NCBI GenBank assembly: GCA_038849555.1
Contig: JAWCMT010000006.1
Location: forward strand, 1 to 54,749
DNA from: JAOAIV01 sp038849555
GTDB taxonomy: Archaea; Thermoproteota; Bathyarchaeia; Bathyarchaeales; Bathycorpusculaceae
Direction: 5' to 3'
DNA: 54,749 nucleotides
The position numbers and the translations under genes are program-made. Below are positions 26,181-32,882 of this stretch, piece by piece. The first letter of the stretch is position 1, and the number at the start of each line of letters is the position of its first letter. The notes beneath the pieces were generated by a model that was not told the origin of the DNA, did not search any database, and worked only from the letters and a program-made list of their open reading frames with translations.

Positions 26181-27014
26181 ATGAAAGAGAAAATTAAGGT
26201 TGCTCTTGCGCAAATATGCAGCAATCGTGAAAACAAAAAGGCAAACTTGCGGAAAATAGAGGATTTTACCGCAAGAGCAAAAGACCAAGCCGCTGACCTT
26301 GTTATTTTTCCAGAGCTTTCATTGACTGGATACGTCTTACATGATCAACTTTATGAGTCGGCTGAAACAATACCAGGACCATCAACCAAAAGAATAGCAG
26401 AAATAGCAAAGAAAACAGGGCTGCACATAATTTTCGGCATGCCTGAACTGAGCGGGCAAACAAAGGCCACATTATTCAACACGGCAGTCCTAGTTGGACC
26501 AAAAGGGTTCATTGGAAAATACCGCAAGATGTATCTGCCCACTCACAGTGTCTTCGAAGAAAAAAGATATTTCCGCCCAGGCTATCAAGTAGCCGCATTT
26601 AATACGCCTATAGGGAATATAGGGTTGATCATATGTTACGATATTTTCTTTCCAGAGATTTGCCGCCTTACGAAACTGAAAGGAGCAAATTTGATAGTAT
26701 GCATATCAGCGTCTCCTGCTATTCGCAGAAGCTACTTTGAGCTTCTAACTGCGGCAAGAGCATTGGAAAACACAGTTTTCCTCGCATATGTTAACCTTGC
26801 AGGGTTTGAGGACGGACTTCAATTTTGGGGTGGTAGCAGACTAATAAGTCCAACAGGAGACTTGCTGACAAAAGCAAAAGAAGGCGAAGAAGACATTGTT
26901 GTCTGTGAAGTTGATTACAGAGACATAAAGCCTGCTGAAATCTTTATTCCTATCCTCAAAGATTTGCGGCCAGAACTCTTTGACGAACTGAAAAAGCAAG
27001 CAGAAACGCTATAG
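26181..27014 (+). CDS. Carbon-nitrogen hydrolase (nitrilase superfamily), possible glutaminase partner of NadE
   Basis: 277 residues with the nitrilase catalytic triad complete: Glu45 in FPELSLTGY, Lys116 in KYRKMYLPTH, Cys152 in IICYDIFFPE. A second conserved glutamate is probably in FEEKRYF (about 127). ATG at 26181 with AGGGAG just upstream; an in-frame TTG at 26157 overlapping nadE is possible but gives an N-terminus untypical of the family. Placement directly after nadE suggests that it feeds ammonia from glutamine to NAD synthase. An unrelated amidase role (for example omega-amidase) cannot be excluded. Confidence 0.88.
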   Translation: MKEKIKVALAQICSNRENKKANLRKIEDFTARAKDQAADLVIFPELSLTGYVLHDQLYESAETIPGPSTKRIAEIAKKTGLHIIFGMPELSGQTKATLFNTAVLVGPKGFIGKYRKMYLPTHSVFEEKRYFRPGYQVAAFNTPIGNIGLIICYDIFFPEICRLTKLKGANLIVCISASPAIRRSYFELLTAARALENTVFLAYVNLAGFEDGLQFWGGSRLISPTGDLLTKAKEGEEDIVVCEVDYRDIKPAEIFIPILKDLRPELFDELKKQAETL

Positions 27015-27045
27015 ATTAAAATTTATTTGCTCGTCAAATTTTAAT
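27015..27045. terminator. AT-rich inverted repeat after the nadE-nitrilase pair
   Basis: Perfect 10-base arms ATTAAAATTT and AAATTTTAAT around an 11-base loop, starting at the base after the nitrilase stop codon. Same style as the repeat after taw1. Probably a transcript 3'-end structure. Confidence 0.4.
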
Positions 27046-27058
27046 TCTGCAGTGCTAG

Positions 27059-27187
27059 ATCACAAATCACGATTACATCACAGTGTGCTGTGATGTCAAG
27101 GGTTAGTGCATAATCACGCGTGATTTACTTGTGATAAGTGACATCACATTACAAGGGAGATTGCTTGCTTCTAGCCCTAGTTATCAC
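27059..27187. repeat. ATCAC/GTGAT site array I
   Basis: Nine copies of ATCAC or GTGAT in about 130 bases, far above the 0.25 expected by chance. They form palindromes. ACATCACAG and CTGTGATGT are perfect 9-base arms around TGTG at 27075-27096. AATCACGCGTGATT is a perfect 14-base palindrome at 27112-27125. TGTGAT and ATCACA flank 7 bases at 27130-27148. A last copy sits in ATCACGTG at 27183-27190. These look like repeated binding sites of a dimeric DNA-binding protein. A matching array lies at 28037-28307. Confidence 0.75.
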
Positions 27188-27285
27188 GTGGAAAATTTTA
27201 AGTGACTATTGATAAAGTGAGACTATGTCTTGCCCAGCTGTTGAGGTAACTTGAATAGCAGAAATTAAGAAAATCGTTATTAGAT

Positions 27286-27349
27286 AGAGTGAGTGAAGCC
27301 AAAAGTTGATGACTGGCTGCTTGCGTAAACGCTTCATCCACTCTTTTTG
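27286..27349 (+). ncRNA. Candidate structured RNA or branched terminator
   Basis: Arms AGAGTGAGTGAAGC (27286-27299) and GCTTCATCCACTCT (27331-27344) pair over 14 positions with one mismatch and one G-U. Between them AGCC (27297-27300) can pair with GGCT (27315-27318), and GCGTAAACGC (27323-27332) forms its own small hairpin. The outer stem plus these two would make a three-way junction; some pairs compete. A run of five T follows immediately. It may be a small RNA with its own terminator or a terminator alone. Only sequence pairing supports it. Confidence 0.35.
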
Positions 27350-27555
27350 CAAATTTAAGACGCAATTTTGACTTTAAATAAGTAATAGCAAATTTTAGTG
27401 GGCTAATTTTGGTTTTAATTCCTAAAAAAGGCTTTTTTAAAAGAGTAAGAACAGCTTTTATTAAAAGAGACAGCTAAAAGCAACAGTCAATAAGTTTAAA
27501 AGCGGTGCCAGTATACAAAAGTGTATCCATTTGAAAGGTCTTAGGAGATAAGGCT

Positions 27556-28035
27556 TTGAAGCTGAAAGAAGGCGTTCAAGCATGGCTAAAAGGGGCATTA
27601 AATGACCCCATTACCAAAATTCTTTATAAAAATAGCCAATTAACAAGAACACAGCTTGAAACATTGCTTATAGACATTTTAGCCGAAAATTTATCAGGGA
27701 AACACTTAAAATACGATGAAAAAGCCAATTTAAGGCTAACTAAGGCCAAAATAAGCCGAGGAGCCTTTAATAGGACTTTAAAACAGGCCAGAGAGAACGT
27801 AATAAAATCAATATACACAGTGCTGCTTTTGGGCTATCTAGGGATTTTTGAAAGCACAACTCTTGACCCATATCTCGAAATAGCCAACAAACTAAAAGAT
27901 TACGTCGAAGCATACAAAGACATGCCAGAAACGGATAAAGAGCGAAAAGACCATCTAAAAGTTATAGAAATCATACGAGAAGAGCTTGAAACAAGCCTAA
28001 AACGGCTTTCTTCACCCTCAGCAGAGGAAGTGTGA
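27556..28035 (+). CDS. Uncharacterised helical protein in the ATCAC-array locus
   Basis: 159 residues, predicted almost entirely helical, basic in the middle and acidic towards the end. I do not recognise a named family. The N-terminal WLKGALNDPITKILYKNSQLTRTQLETLL could form a helix-turn-helix-like bundle. The segment YDEKANLRLTKAKISRGAFNRTLKQARENV (about 55-84) is a typical small DNA-binding helix arrangement. This is followed by a hydrophobic helix SIYTVLLLGYLGIF and a charged C-terminal coil. TTG start at 27556 with AGGAGAT six bases upstream. Dense ATCAC/GTGAT arrays lie on both sides. A DNA-binding role is inferred only. Confidence 0.7.
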   Translation: MKLKEGVQAWLKGALNDPITKILYKNSQLTRTQLETLLIDILAENLSGKHLKYDEKANLRLTKAKISRGAFNRTLKQARENVIKSIYTVLLLGYLGIFESTTLDPYLEIANKLKDYVEAYKDMPETDKERKDHLKVIEIIREELETSLKRLSSPSAEEV

Positions 28036-28036
28036 C

Positions 28037-28307
28037 ATCACAAATCACATCAAACAAATAGAGACAGACATCAAAAGGTTTAAAAAAGGCAGATCTTTTT
28101 AAAAAGGCTAAAATCAGAAAATAAGCCATAAAATCAGAGATTTGTAACGGGCAGCCGATCAAAGAAGCACGAGCAGAAGTGTGATGTGTGATATCATAAG
28201 ATGATGTTGCGTCAAATCACCGCAAGACTTAAATTGTCCATGGAAAACTGTGATGTGTGATGCAACGTGTTAAATCACGCGTAAATCACGGAAGTGCCGC
28301 ATGTGAT
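28037..28307. repeat. ATCAC/GTGAT site array II
   Basis: Ten further copies of the five-base motif between the helical-protein gene and the membrane winged-helix gene, reaching its start codon. The 13-base direct repeat TGTGATGTGTGAT occurs at 28180-28192 and 28249-28261. AATCACGCGT at 28273-28282 repeats ten bases of the palindrome in array I. The last copies overlap the expected transcription start and start codon of the downstream gene, as an autorepression operator would. Confidence 0.72.
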
Positions 28308-29016
28308 TGAAGTTTCACTAATAATCACGATAATTCTACTTATGGTAACAGTCGGCGCTTCTATCGAGTACTACAAACAGATTCGCAAAGCTCAAAAGGA
28401 ATATGAAAAGGCTAGAGAAATAATAGAAGACATCGTGCTCAGTTTTAGCCGCGAACTAAAGCGAGAAGCGGAAAGCATAGAGGGGATAGCGTTTAAGTTA
28501 GAAGGGAATGCAGCAAAGGCAGAGACAAGCCTTAAAAAAACAGAAAGCATCGAAAGGCAATTGACACTTATAGAAAACGCGCTCAAAATGCTTTCTGAAA
28601 ACTATACAGGAATCTTATCAAAAACTGTAGAGATTGAAACAAAAACCAACAATATTGAGGCAACATGTCAAACGCTGAAAGCAAAAATCACAGAAGTGGA
28701 AGAGCAAGCGCAGAAAGCAGCGATAATACCAGAAATAAAGAGTGAGCCAGTTATACCAATAAGAAGAGACAAGGCGATGTCGGCATTAACGGACACTGAG
28801 ATAGCAGTTTTAGAACTGCTTGCGGCAGAGGGCCCGAAAACGGCGCCCGAGATTAGGGATAAAATTGGGCTTAGCAGAGAACATACTGCGCGGCTTATGA
28901 AGAAACTTTATGAAGAAGGCTACCTTGAAAGAGAGACAGGCAAAATTCCATTTAGGTATAGCGTCAAAAAAGAAATGGAAAAATTCTTAAAGAAAGCAGA
29001 AAGCGAGCAAATGTAA
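28294..29016 (+). CDS. Membrane-anchored coiled-coil protein with a C-terminal winged-helix domain
   Basis: 240 residues in an unusual order: an N-terminal transmembrane helix (about 6-24, VSLIITIILLMVTVGASIEYY), a long charged coiled coil (about 27-142), a short proline-containing linker (143-158), and a MarR/ArsR-like winged helix (about 164-232). The last includes TDTEIAVLELLAAEGPKTAPE, GLSREHTARLMKKLYEEGYL and the wing RETGKIPFRYSV. With its N-terminus in the membrane, the DNA-binding end faces the cytosol. GTG start at 28294; a GTG at 28303 is an alternative. It ends two bases from the convergent herA end. It may regulate transcription from the membrane or tether DNA to it; both are inference. 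Confidence 0.82.
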   Translation: MPHVIEVSLIITIILLMVTVGASIEYYKQIRKAQKEYEKAREIIEDIVLSFSRELKREAESIEGIAFKLEGNAAKAETSLKKTESIERQLTLIENALKMLSENYTGILSKTVEIETKTNNIEATCQTLKAKITEVEEQAQKAAIIPEIKSEPVIPIRRDKAMSALTDTEIAVLELLAAEGPKTAPEIRDKIGLSREHTARLMKKLYEEGYLERETGKIPFRYSVKKEMEKFLKKAESEQM

Positions 29017-29017
29017 A

Positions 29018-30547
29018 TTATACTAAAGCCTTTTCTTGTCCATTTAACTGTTTAAGCCGCGCGTTCATGTTCGAAAGGGATGAAGAATCTGCGAGACCAT
29101 AGTCAGCGTTACCGCGTTTTTCCAAATAATCAGGGTAATGGATGACTTTTATCGGAACAGCAAATTTGATTTTTGGCTCAGAAATAAGCAGAGCTTCACC
29201 TACATCAAGCATCTTTATTTCGGTTTCACTGTATTCCATGTAAGGCGTGTTCTCAGTTAAGTATTGCCTATCTTTCTTCAGCTCGGTTTTCATTATAACC
29301 TTAGTCCACAACTCAGCAAAAACATCAAAAGTAATTCTAGAAGGTCTCGGCGTCACAGCGTTAAGACCAACACGGTACTTGCGATAGGTGAGGGCAATAT
29401 CCGAAAAAATTGTCCTTGAATCGTTTGGGTCAAGAAATTCGTGCGCTTCTTCAAGAGTTATAAGCAAAGTAGGAAGCCTCTGCCACTCCTCGTAATTCTC
29501 TTCCCACATGCGTTTGTAATGTTCGGCAACTACTGATGCGGATAGGCAAACAATGCGTTTTTGGTCTTCAGAACGAAGACCCGAAATGTCAATTAAACAA
29601 GTTACACCTTTGCAAATATTTTGCAAAACGCTGTCAACGAAAGAATAATTAGTGAGAGGGAAAAGCTCATTAGACAAAGAAGCAAGCTTCTGCATGAGGG
29701 CCTCAATAACAACTTTATTCGCTTGCACAGGAAGTTTCTCGCCCTTTGCATAGGTTTCTCGGCTTATTTCAATCCAAGCGGATCCAAAATGCTGATACAG
29801 AGCCCGCGCTAATCTTTTTTGAGGAAGTTGAATATCTGGGAAAAGCGTGTCTAGCTTGGCAGGAGTTATCGTTCGTAAACCAACCGCCATTTTCCCGTCT
29901 CTAGCCGAGTAATATTGCACCTTGCTGTGAAAAAGAGGGTGATCTTTTAAGCCTCTTTGCGGTTCAATTTCTTTACCTTCTAATAGTTGACCTGCAAAAT
30001 CGTAGATTAACGCCACCGTTTTAGGGCTATTATCGATTATTTGAGCGTTTAGAATTAATTCAGTATTTGTCTTTCCTGAACCAGTCATGCCGAACATGCC
30101 CATCATTCGAGGGACTGCAGAGATATTTATGCCCACTGAACCAAGCAATTGGTCAGCTGAGCGTAAGCGTCCTATTTCAAGGTCTCCGGAAAGTTTTAGA
30201 ATGGCGCAGTCTTCCTCGTTTGTTGCATAGACCTTATCTCGGTAATTGGGGTTAAAAGTAGGCGAGCGTACTCGGCTATTTATTTTTTCCAAAAAGAGTA
30301 TCGCATCTACACGTCTATACGCGGAGTATGGTCCAAAAGCTTCTTTGCCTTCAGCCTCTCGTAACTGCTCAATGGTTTCAAGGGTAGAGCTGCTTTCCGA
30401 GTTAACTACTCGTGCATAGAAGCACCTGTCGCTTGAGTCTATGCGCACTATTTGACCAAAGGACAAATGAATGTTCTTATTAACTAAGAAAGAGACAGAA
30501 TCCCCTTTAGTTCCACATACGAATCCTATTGGTTCAAGGTTGACCAT
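29018..30547 (-). CDS. herA: HerA hexameric DNA helicase/translocase
   Basis: Bipolar DNA-pumping ATPase that works with NurA in end resection. The N-terminal HAS barrel (about 1-95) precedes the ATPase domain with Walker A GMTGSGKTNT (153-162) and Walker B LITLEEAHEF (about 365). Past Walker B is the expected arginine-containing segment TYRKYRVGLNAVTPRPS. About 509 residues, standard. The ATG at 30547 is chosen because GGGAG lies seven bases before it; an upstream in-frame ATG at 30571 is possible. In either case it overlaps the end of nurA, so the two are translationally coupled. Mre11 and Rad50, often neighbours, are not in the window. Confidence 0.93.
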   Translation of the reverse strand: MVNLEPIGFVCGTKGDSVSFLVNKNIHLSFGQIVRIDSSDRCFYARVVNSESSSTLETIEQLREAEGKEAFGPYSAYRRVDAILFLEKINSRVRSPTFNPNYRDKVYATNEEDCAILKLSGDLEIGRLRSADQLLGSVGINISAVPRMMGMFGMTGSGKTNTELILNAQIIDNSPKTVALIYDFAGQLLEGKEIEPQRGLKDHPLFHSKVQYYSARDGKMAVGLRTITPAKLDTLFPDIQLPQKRLARALYQHFGSAWIEISRETYAKGEKLPVQANKVVIEALMQKLASLSNELFPLTNYSFVDSVLQNICKGVTCLIDISGLRSEDQKRIVCLSASVVAEHYKRMWEENYEEWQRLPTLLITLEEAHEFLDPNDSRTIFSDIALTYRKYRVGLNAVTPRPSRITFDVFAELWTKVIMKTELKKDRQYLTENTPYMEYSETEIKMLDVGEALLISEPKIKFAVPIKVIHYPDYLEKRGNADYGLADSSSLSNMNARLKQLNGQEKALV

Positions 30548-31553
30548 CCCACCACTCCCATTGGAAAGCATATTTTACACCATGAATTTCGTCAGCAAAG
30601 CTGCATGAAAGTTCTTCTCTTCGCAGGGTTTCAAGTAATCCCGCCTCTTTCAATTTTTCTTCAATTTGTTCATGGTAAAAAAGCAGCATGGAATCTGAAG
30701 GGGCGGAAAACTCATGGGCCAAATAAAGGCTTATTGGATAGCCGAGGCACCGCGGGTCAGTAGATACTGCAGTTAATGGCGAAAGCAGCTCGCAGATATC
30801 ATTTTTGGTTAAGTAATCCATTATATCACAACGGAAAACATGAGGGCTGTCAGCGCATAACTTCACAAGTGCTATGTCACCATACAAGCTTTTGTCCTTG
30901 TCAGCCTTTTGCACCGGATGATAAACCCAAAGGTCATAAGGAGCCATTGTGTACGTAGTAGAAATCAGATCCCGTCCTTTCTCATCATGCAAAGCAGGCG
31001 AATTTTTACTAATCGCCAAGAGATTAACGCCAAATTTTTCACACTCATCGTAAAGCATCACGCGAAATTTTCTTTCTCCACCGAAATATCCGCCGCCGTC
31101 AAGGAGAAGGTATATACTACGTGCATCGTTATGTACGTGGTAAAAATTGGAAGTCGCGGCTTTAAGAGCGTTCGGAGCAACTTGGTTTTCTAATTCAATT
31201 CTAAAGTCCTGTAGGAAACTTCGCCGTGTGCGTGCATCCCCGACAACTGTGCACACTCTTTCAAAATAGCTCCAATCTACCATGCGCTCTTTAACAACGA
31301 CATAGGCGACTCGCATCAGATAAACGCCCCAGTTGTTGGCTCTTTTCAGTGTCCGCGTAGAGCAATCGACAGCTAGGAAACTTCCAGAGAAATGGGTGAA
31401 TGGCTTTAAAGGTCTTATTAAAGCGGCGTCTGGTTTAACAGAGAATAATGGCTCCTCGAGCAATTCAGCGGTACCGGTGATCATGCCTTTGTCAACGTAG
31501 CATTTAAGTTTCTTTTCCATTTCTGCTAAATCTGGCTCAAGAGTTTGTTTCAT
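30534..31553 (-). CDS. nurA: NurA 5'-3' nuclease
   Basis: RNase H-like nuclease that degrades 5' ends in complex with HerA. The catalytic strand is FLAVDCSTRTLKRANNW, with the metal-binding aspartate at about 63. YLLLDGGGYFGGERKF (about 150-165) and the C-terminal GYPISLYLAHEFSAPSDSMLLFY are typical of NurA. The usual catalytic VDGS reads VDCS here. About 339 residues from the ATG at 31553; a TTG four codons upstream is an alternative. The last 14 bases overlap herA. The gene pair lies within about 4 kb of the predicted origin. Confidence 0.9.
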   Translation of the reverse strand: MKQTLEPDLAEMEKKLKCYVDKGMITGTAELLEEPLFSVKPDAALIRPLKPFTHFSGSFLAVDCSTRTLKRANNWGVYLMRVAYVVVKERMVDWSYFERVCTVVGDARTRRSFLQDFRIELENQVAPNALKAATSNFYHVHNDARSIYLLLDGGGYFGGERKFRVMLYDECEKFGVNLLAISKNSPALHDEKGRDLISTTYTMAPYDLWVYHPVQKADKDKSLYGDIALVKLCADSPHVFRCDIMDYLTKNDICELLSPLTAVSTDPRCLGYPISLYLAHEFSAPSDSMLLFYHEQIEEKLKEAGLLETLRREELSCSFADEIHGVKYAFQWEWWDGQP

Positions 31554-31650
31554 CGACTCGCCCAAATGTTACAGCGGAACAATATTTTAGAGGCCTAAAA
31601 CGTAGTTTTATGCTTTGTGTAAACAAAAAATGGAAAAGTCGTTTCTGAGA

Positions 31651-32082
31651 TTATTTAAACTGTTGTTTTATTGTGGCATGCGGAACGTTTGATGCAACTT
31701 TATACTTTAGACTATTTGCTCCACCAGTTCTCAAGAGCAAACCTTTATTCGCCATTCTTGCAAGGTATGTTGAAACAGTACTAAGACCTATTGGTTCCTT
31801 AAATTCCTGCTCGTAAACGGCTTGGACATCCTTTGAAGAAAACCAAATGATTGGAAAATGTTTCTTAATAACATAATGAACTTTTTCAAAACGTGAAAGG
31901 CTATTACTTGGCAAGTTGCTACCAGCGACAGAAGTTGTTTCTTCGTTCGGCATGCCGCCTAATAACTCTACGAGATCAAGCAAGTGTAGAGCTTTTTCTC
32001 GAGTGATTTGACCCTCGAAAGCGATAGTGTAACGATTGCCTTCGCTATCGAATAGCTCTACACGCATTTTCCGCGCTGGCAT
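31651..32082 (-). CDS. Winged-helix protein beside the origin
   Basis: About 143 residues. The N-terminal 50 residues (MRVELFDSEGNRYTIAFEGQITREKALHLLDLVELLGG) look like a small beta-alpha domain. The C-terminal half is a winged helix: FEKVHYVIKKHFPIIWFSSKDVQ, GLSTVSTYLARMANKGLLLRTG, NSLKYKV. I do not recognise the family name. ATG at 32082 with AGGTG about nine bases upstream; an in-frame GTG at 32094 is also possible. The first TTCACAA repeats of the origin region begin 23 bases upstream, so it may bind there. It could be an autoregulator, an origin-binding factor, or both. Confidence 0.72.
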   Translation of the reverse strand: MPARKMRVELFDSEGNRYTIAFEGQITREKALHLLDLVELLGGMPNEETTSVAGSNLPSNSLSRFEKVHYVIKKHFPIIWFSSKDVQAVYEQEFKEPIGLSTVSTYLARMANKGLLLRTGGANSLKYKVASNVPHATIKQQFK

Positions 32083-32104
32083 TACAGAGTACACCTAGGT
32101 GTTG

Positions 32105-32406
32105 TTCACAATTTTTACACTTCACAACTTATAGCTGTTATGGTTAAAAAACAAAAAGTTAAAAGCTCAAATACTGGTTTATTTGCTTAAAAAGCCAAAA
32201 TTTGCAGTTTATTTAGCTTAACAAGTTTCACAATATTCTTAAAAAGGAAAATAATTTAAGCATTATCAATATTTTCTATTTCCAATAGAAACTTAGGGGT
32301 GTCTCTTTCACAAGAAATAAGCATAGAAAATGGTAATTCCATAGAAAAGGAGGCAAATAAACAACAAATTCAGTGTAATTTCACATGTCTTTCACAAAAT
32401 TGTGAA
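32105..32406. repeat. TTCACAA/TTGTGAA repeats in the left half of the origin
   Basis: Copies of TTCACAA at 32105, 32121, 32227, 32307 and 32391, and TTGTGAA at 32400. The last two form the 18-base palindrome TTTCACAAAATTGTGAAA (32390-32407). They cluster on the side of the winged-helix gene, 23 bases from its start, and one abuts the first ORB element. Confidence 0.6.
32281..32300 (+). promoter_or_regulatory. ORB-like element 1
   Basis: TCCAATAGAAACTTAGGGGT. It matches the archaeal origin recognition box layout: a TCCA...GAAAC dyad part followed by a G-run. It is followed by GTCT. Points rightward, toward orc1/cdc6. Confidence 0.75.
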
Positions 32407-32533
32407 AATAAAAAATTAAAGGGTCTGGGAAAGCGGCTAAACAGTATTGATACAAAGCGTACTTCTTCAATAAAAAGTAAGAGAATAATAGTTATTCCTT
32501 TTTGTATGTAACAAAATTTTATTAAACACAGAC

Positions 32534-32553
32534 ACCCCTCCATTTCCTCTCGA
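32534..32553 (-). promoter_or_regulatory. ORB-like element 2 (inverted)
   Basis: Minus strand reads TCGAGAGGAAATGGAGGGGT, then GTCT. It shares the GAAA core and the GGGGTGTCT end with element 1 (13 of 20 bases identical) and is in the opposite orientation, a common origin arrangement. The most diverged of the three. Confidence 0.6.
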
Positions 32554-32597
32554 AAACTAAGTGGAATAAATTGTGTAGTAAAGTCAGAAAAAATTTG

Positions 32598-32660
32598 TGT
32601 GAAAATTTATCTAAAAAGTTTAATCATAATTATTAATATAGTTTTGCTCTTATTACCTCG
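32598..32660. other. AT-rich candidate DNA unwinding element
   Basis: Lies between ORB-like elements 2 and 3. The stretch around TTTAATCATAATTATTAATA (32618-32637) is almost pure A and T, with more A/T-only tracts on both sides. Position between inverted ORB elements is where duplex melting is seen in studied archaeal origins. Inferred from composition. Confidence 0.5.
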
Positions 32661-32717
32661 CAGAGTATATTTCCTAATGAAAAGAAATCAAATACAATTT
32701 TATATATACAGAGTATT

Positions 32718-32737
32718 TCCAGTAGAAATTTTGGGGT
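32718..32737 (+). promoter_or_regulatory. ORB-like element 3
   Basis: TCCAGTAGAAATTTTGGGGT. It is identical to element 1 at 17 of 20 positions and in the same orientation, facing element 2 across the AT-rich stretch. About 145 bases upstream of the orc1/cdc6 start, so it may also mediate autoregulation. Confidence 0.75.
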
Positions 32738-32882
32738 GTGTGGCTAACACGTTTAGACAAATATGCCCTAAAAGTTTCGTTAGTTTTTAGGATTATTGAA
32801 CATTAGAACTATTTTTTTATACTGTATGCTTTATCTGCTCCACTTGAAATAACGGTAGTGCTGCTGAAAAGGAGGGGGTAAC

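Larger units (their letters stand above)
27015..27555. other. Intergenic region: terminator hairpin, ATCAC/GTGAT array and a possible structured RNA
   Basis: 541 bases without a gene. In order: an AT-rich hairpin right after the nitrilase stop (27015-27045); nine copies of ATCAC or its complement at 27059-27187; a foldable element at 27286-27349 ending in T5; then AT-rich DNA leading to a promoter and the AGGAGAT ribosome binding site of the next gene. The three elements are listed separately. No open frame here looks coding. Confidence 0.6.
32095..32882. other. Probable chromosomal replication origin (oriC)
   Basis: 788 bases, strongly AT-rich, directly upstream of orc1/cdc6, with no convincing gene. 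It contains three ORB-like origin recognition boxes (32281-32300, 32534-32553 inverted, 32718-32737), several TTCACAA repeats (32105-32406) and an A/T-only stretch suited to unwinding (about 32598-32660). Location beside orc1/cdc6 is the usual place of archaeal origins. The short open frames here overlap these elements and have no ribosome binding sites that fit. Confidence 0.82.

Noticed and set aside
27180..27195. A bacterial-type parS site
   Set aside because: Only the CACGTG core and some flanking bases agree, and no ParB or Soj-like gene is in the window; kept only as a remark in the array finding.
27015..27200. The ATCAC/GTGAT array as a CRISPR
   Set aside because: Units are only 5-14 bases, spacing is irregular, and there are no repeat-length units, unique spacers or cas genes.
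32299..32511. A 70-codon open frame inside the origin region
   Set aside because: It begins within ORB-like element 1, contains the 18-base palindrome, has a low-complexity Lys/Asn/Ser composition from AT-rich DNA, and lacks a convincing ribosome binding site.
32599..32790. A 63-codon open frame upstream of orc1/cdc6
   Set aside because: It overlaps the AT-rich unwinding candidate and ORB-like element 3; its hydrophobic Ile/Leu composition is what AT-rich DNA gives by chance.
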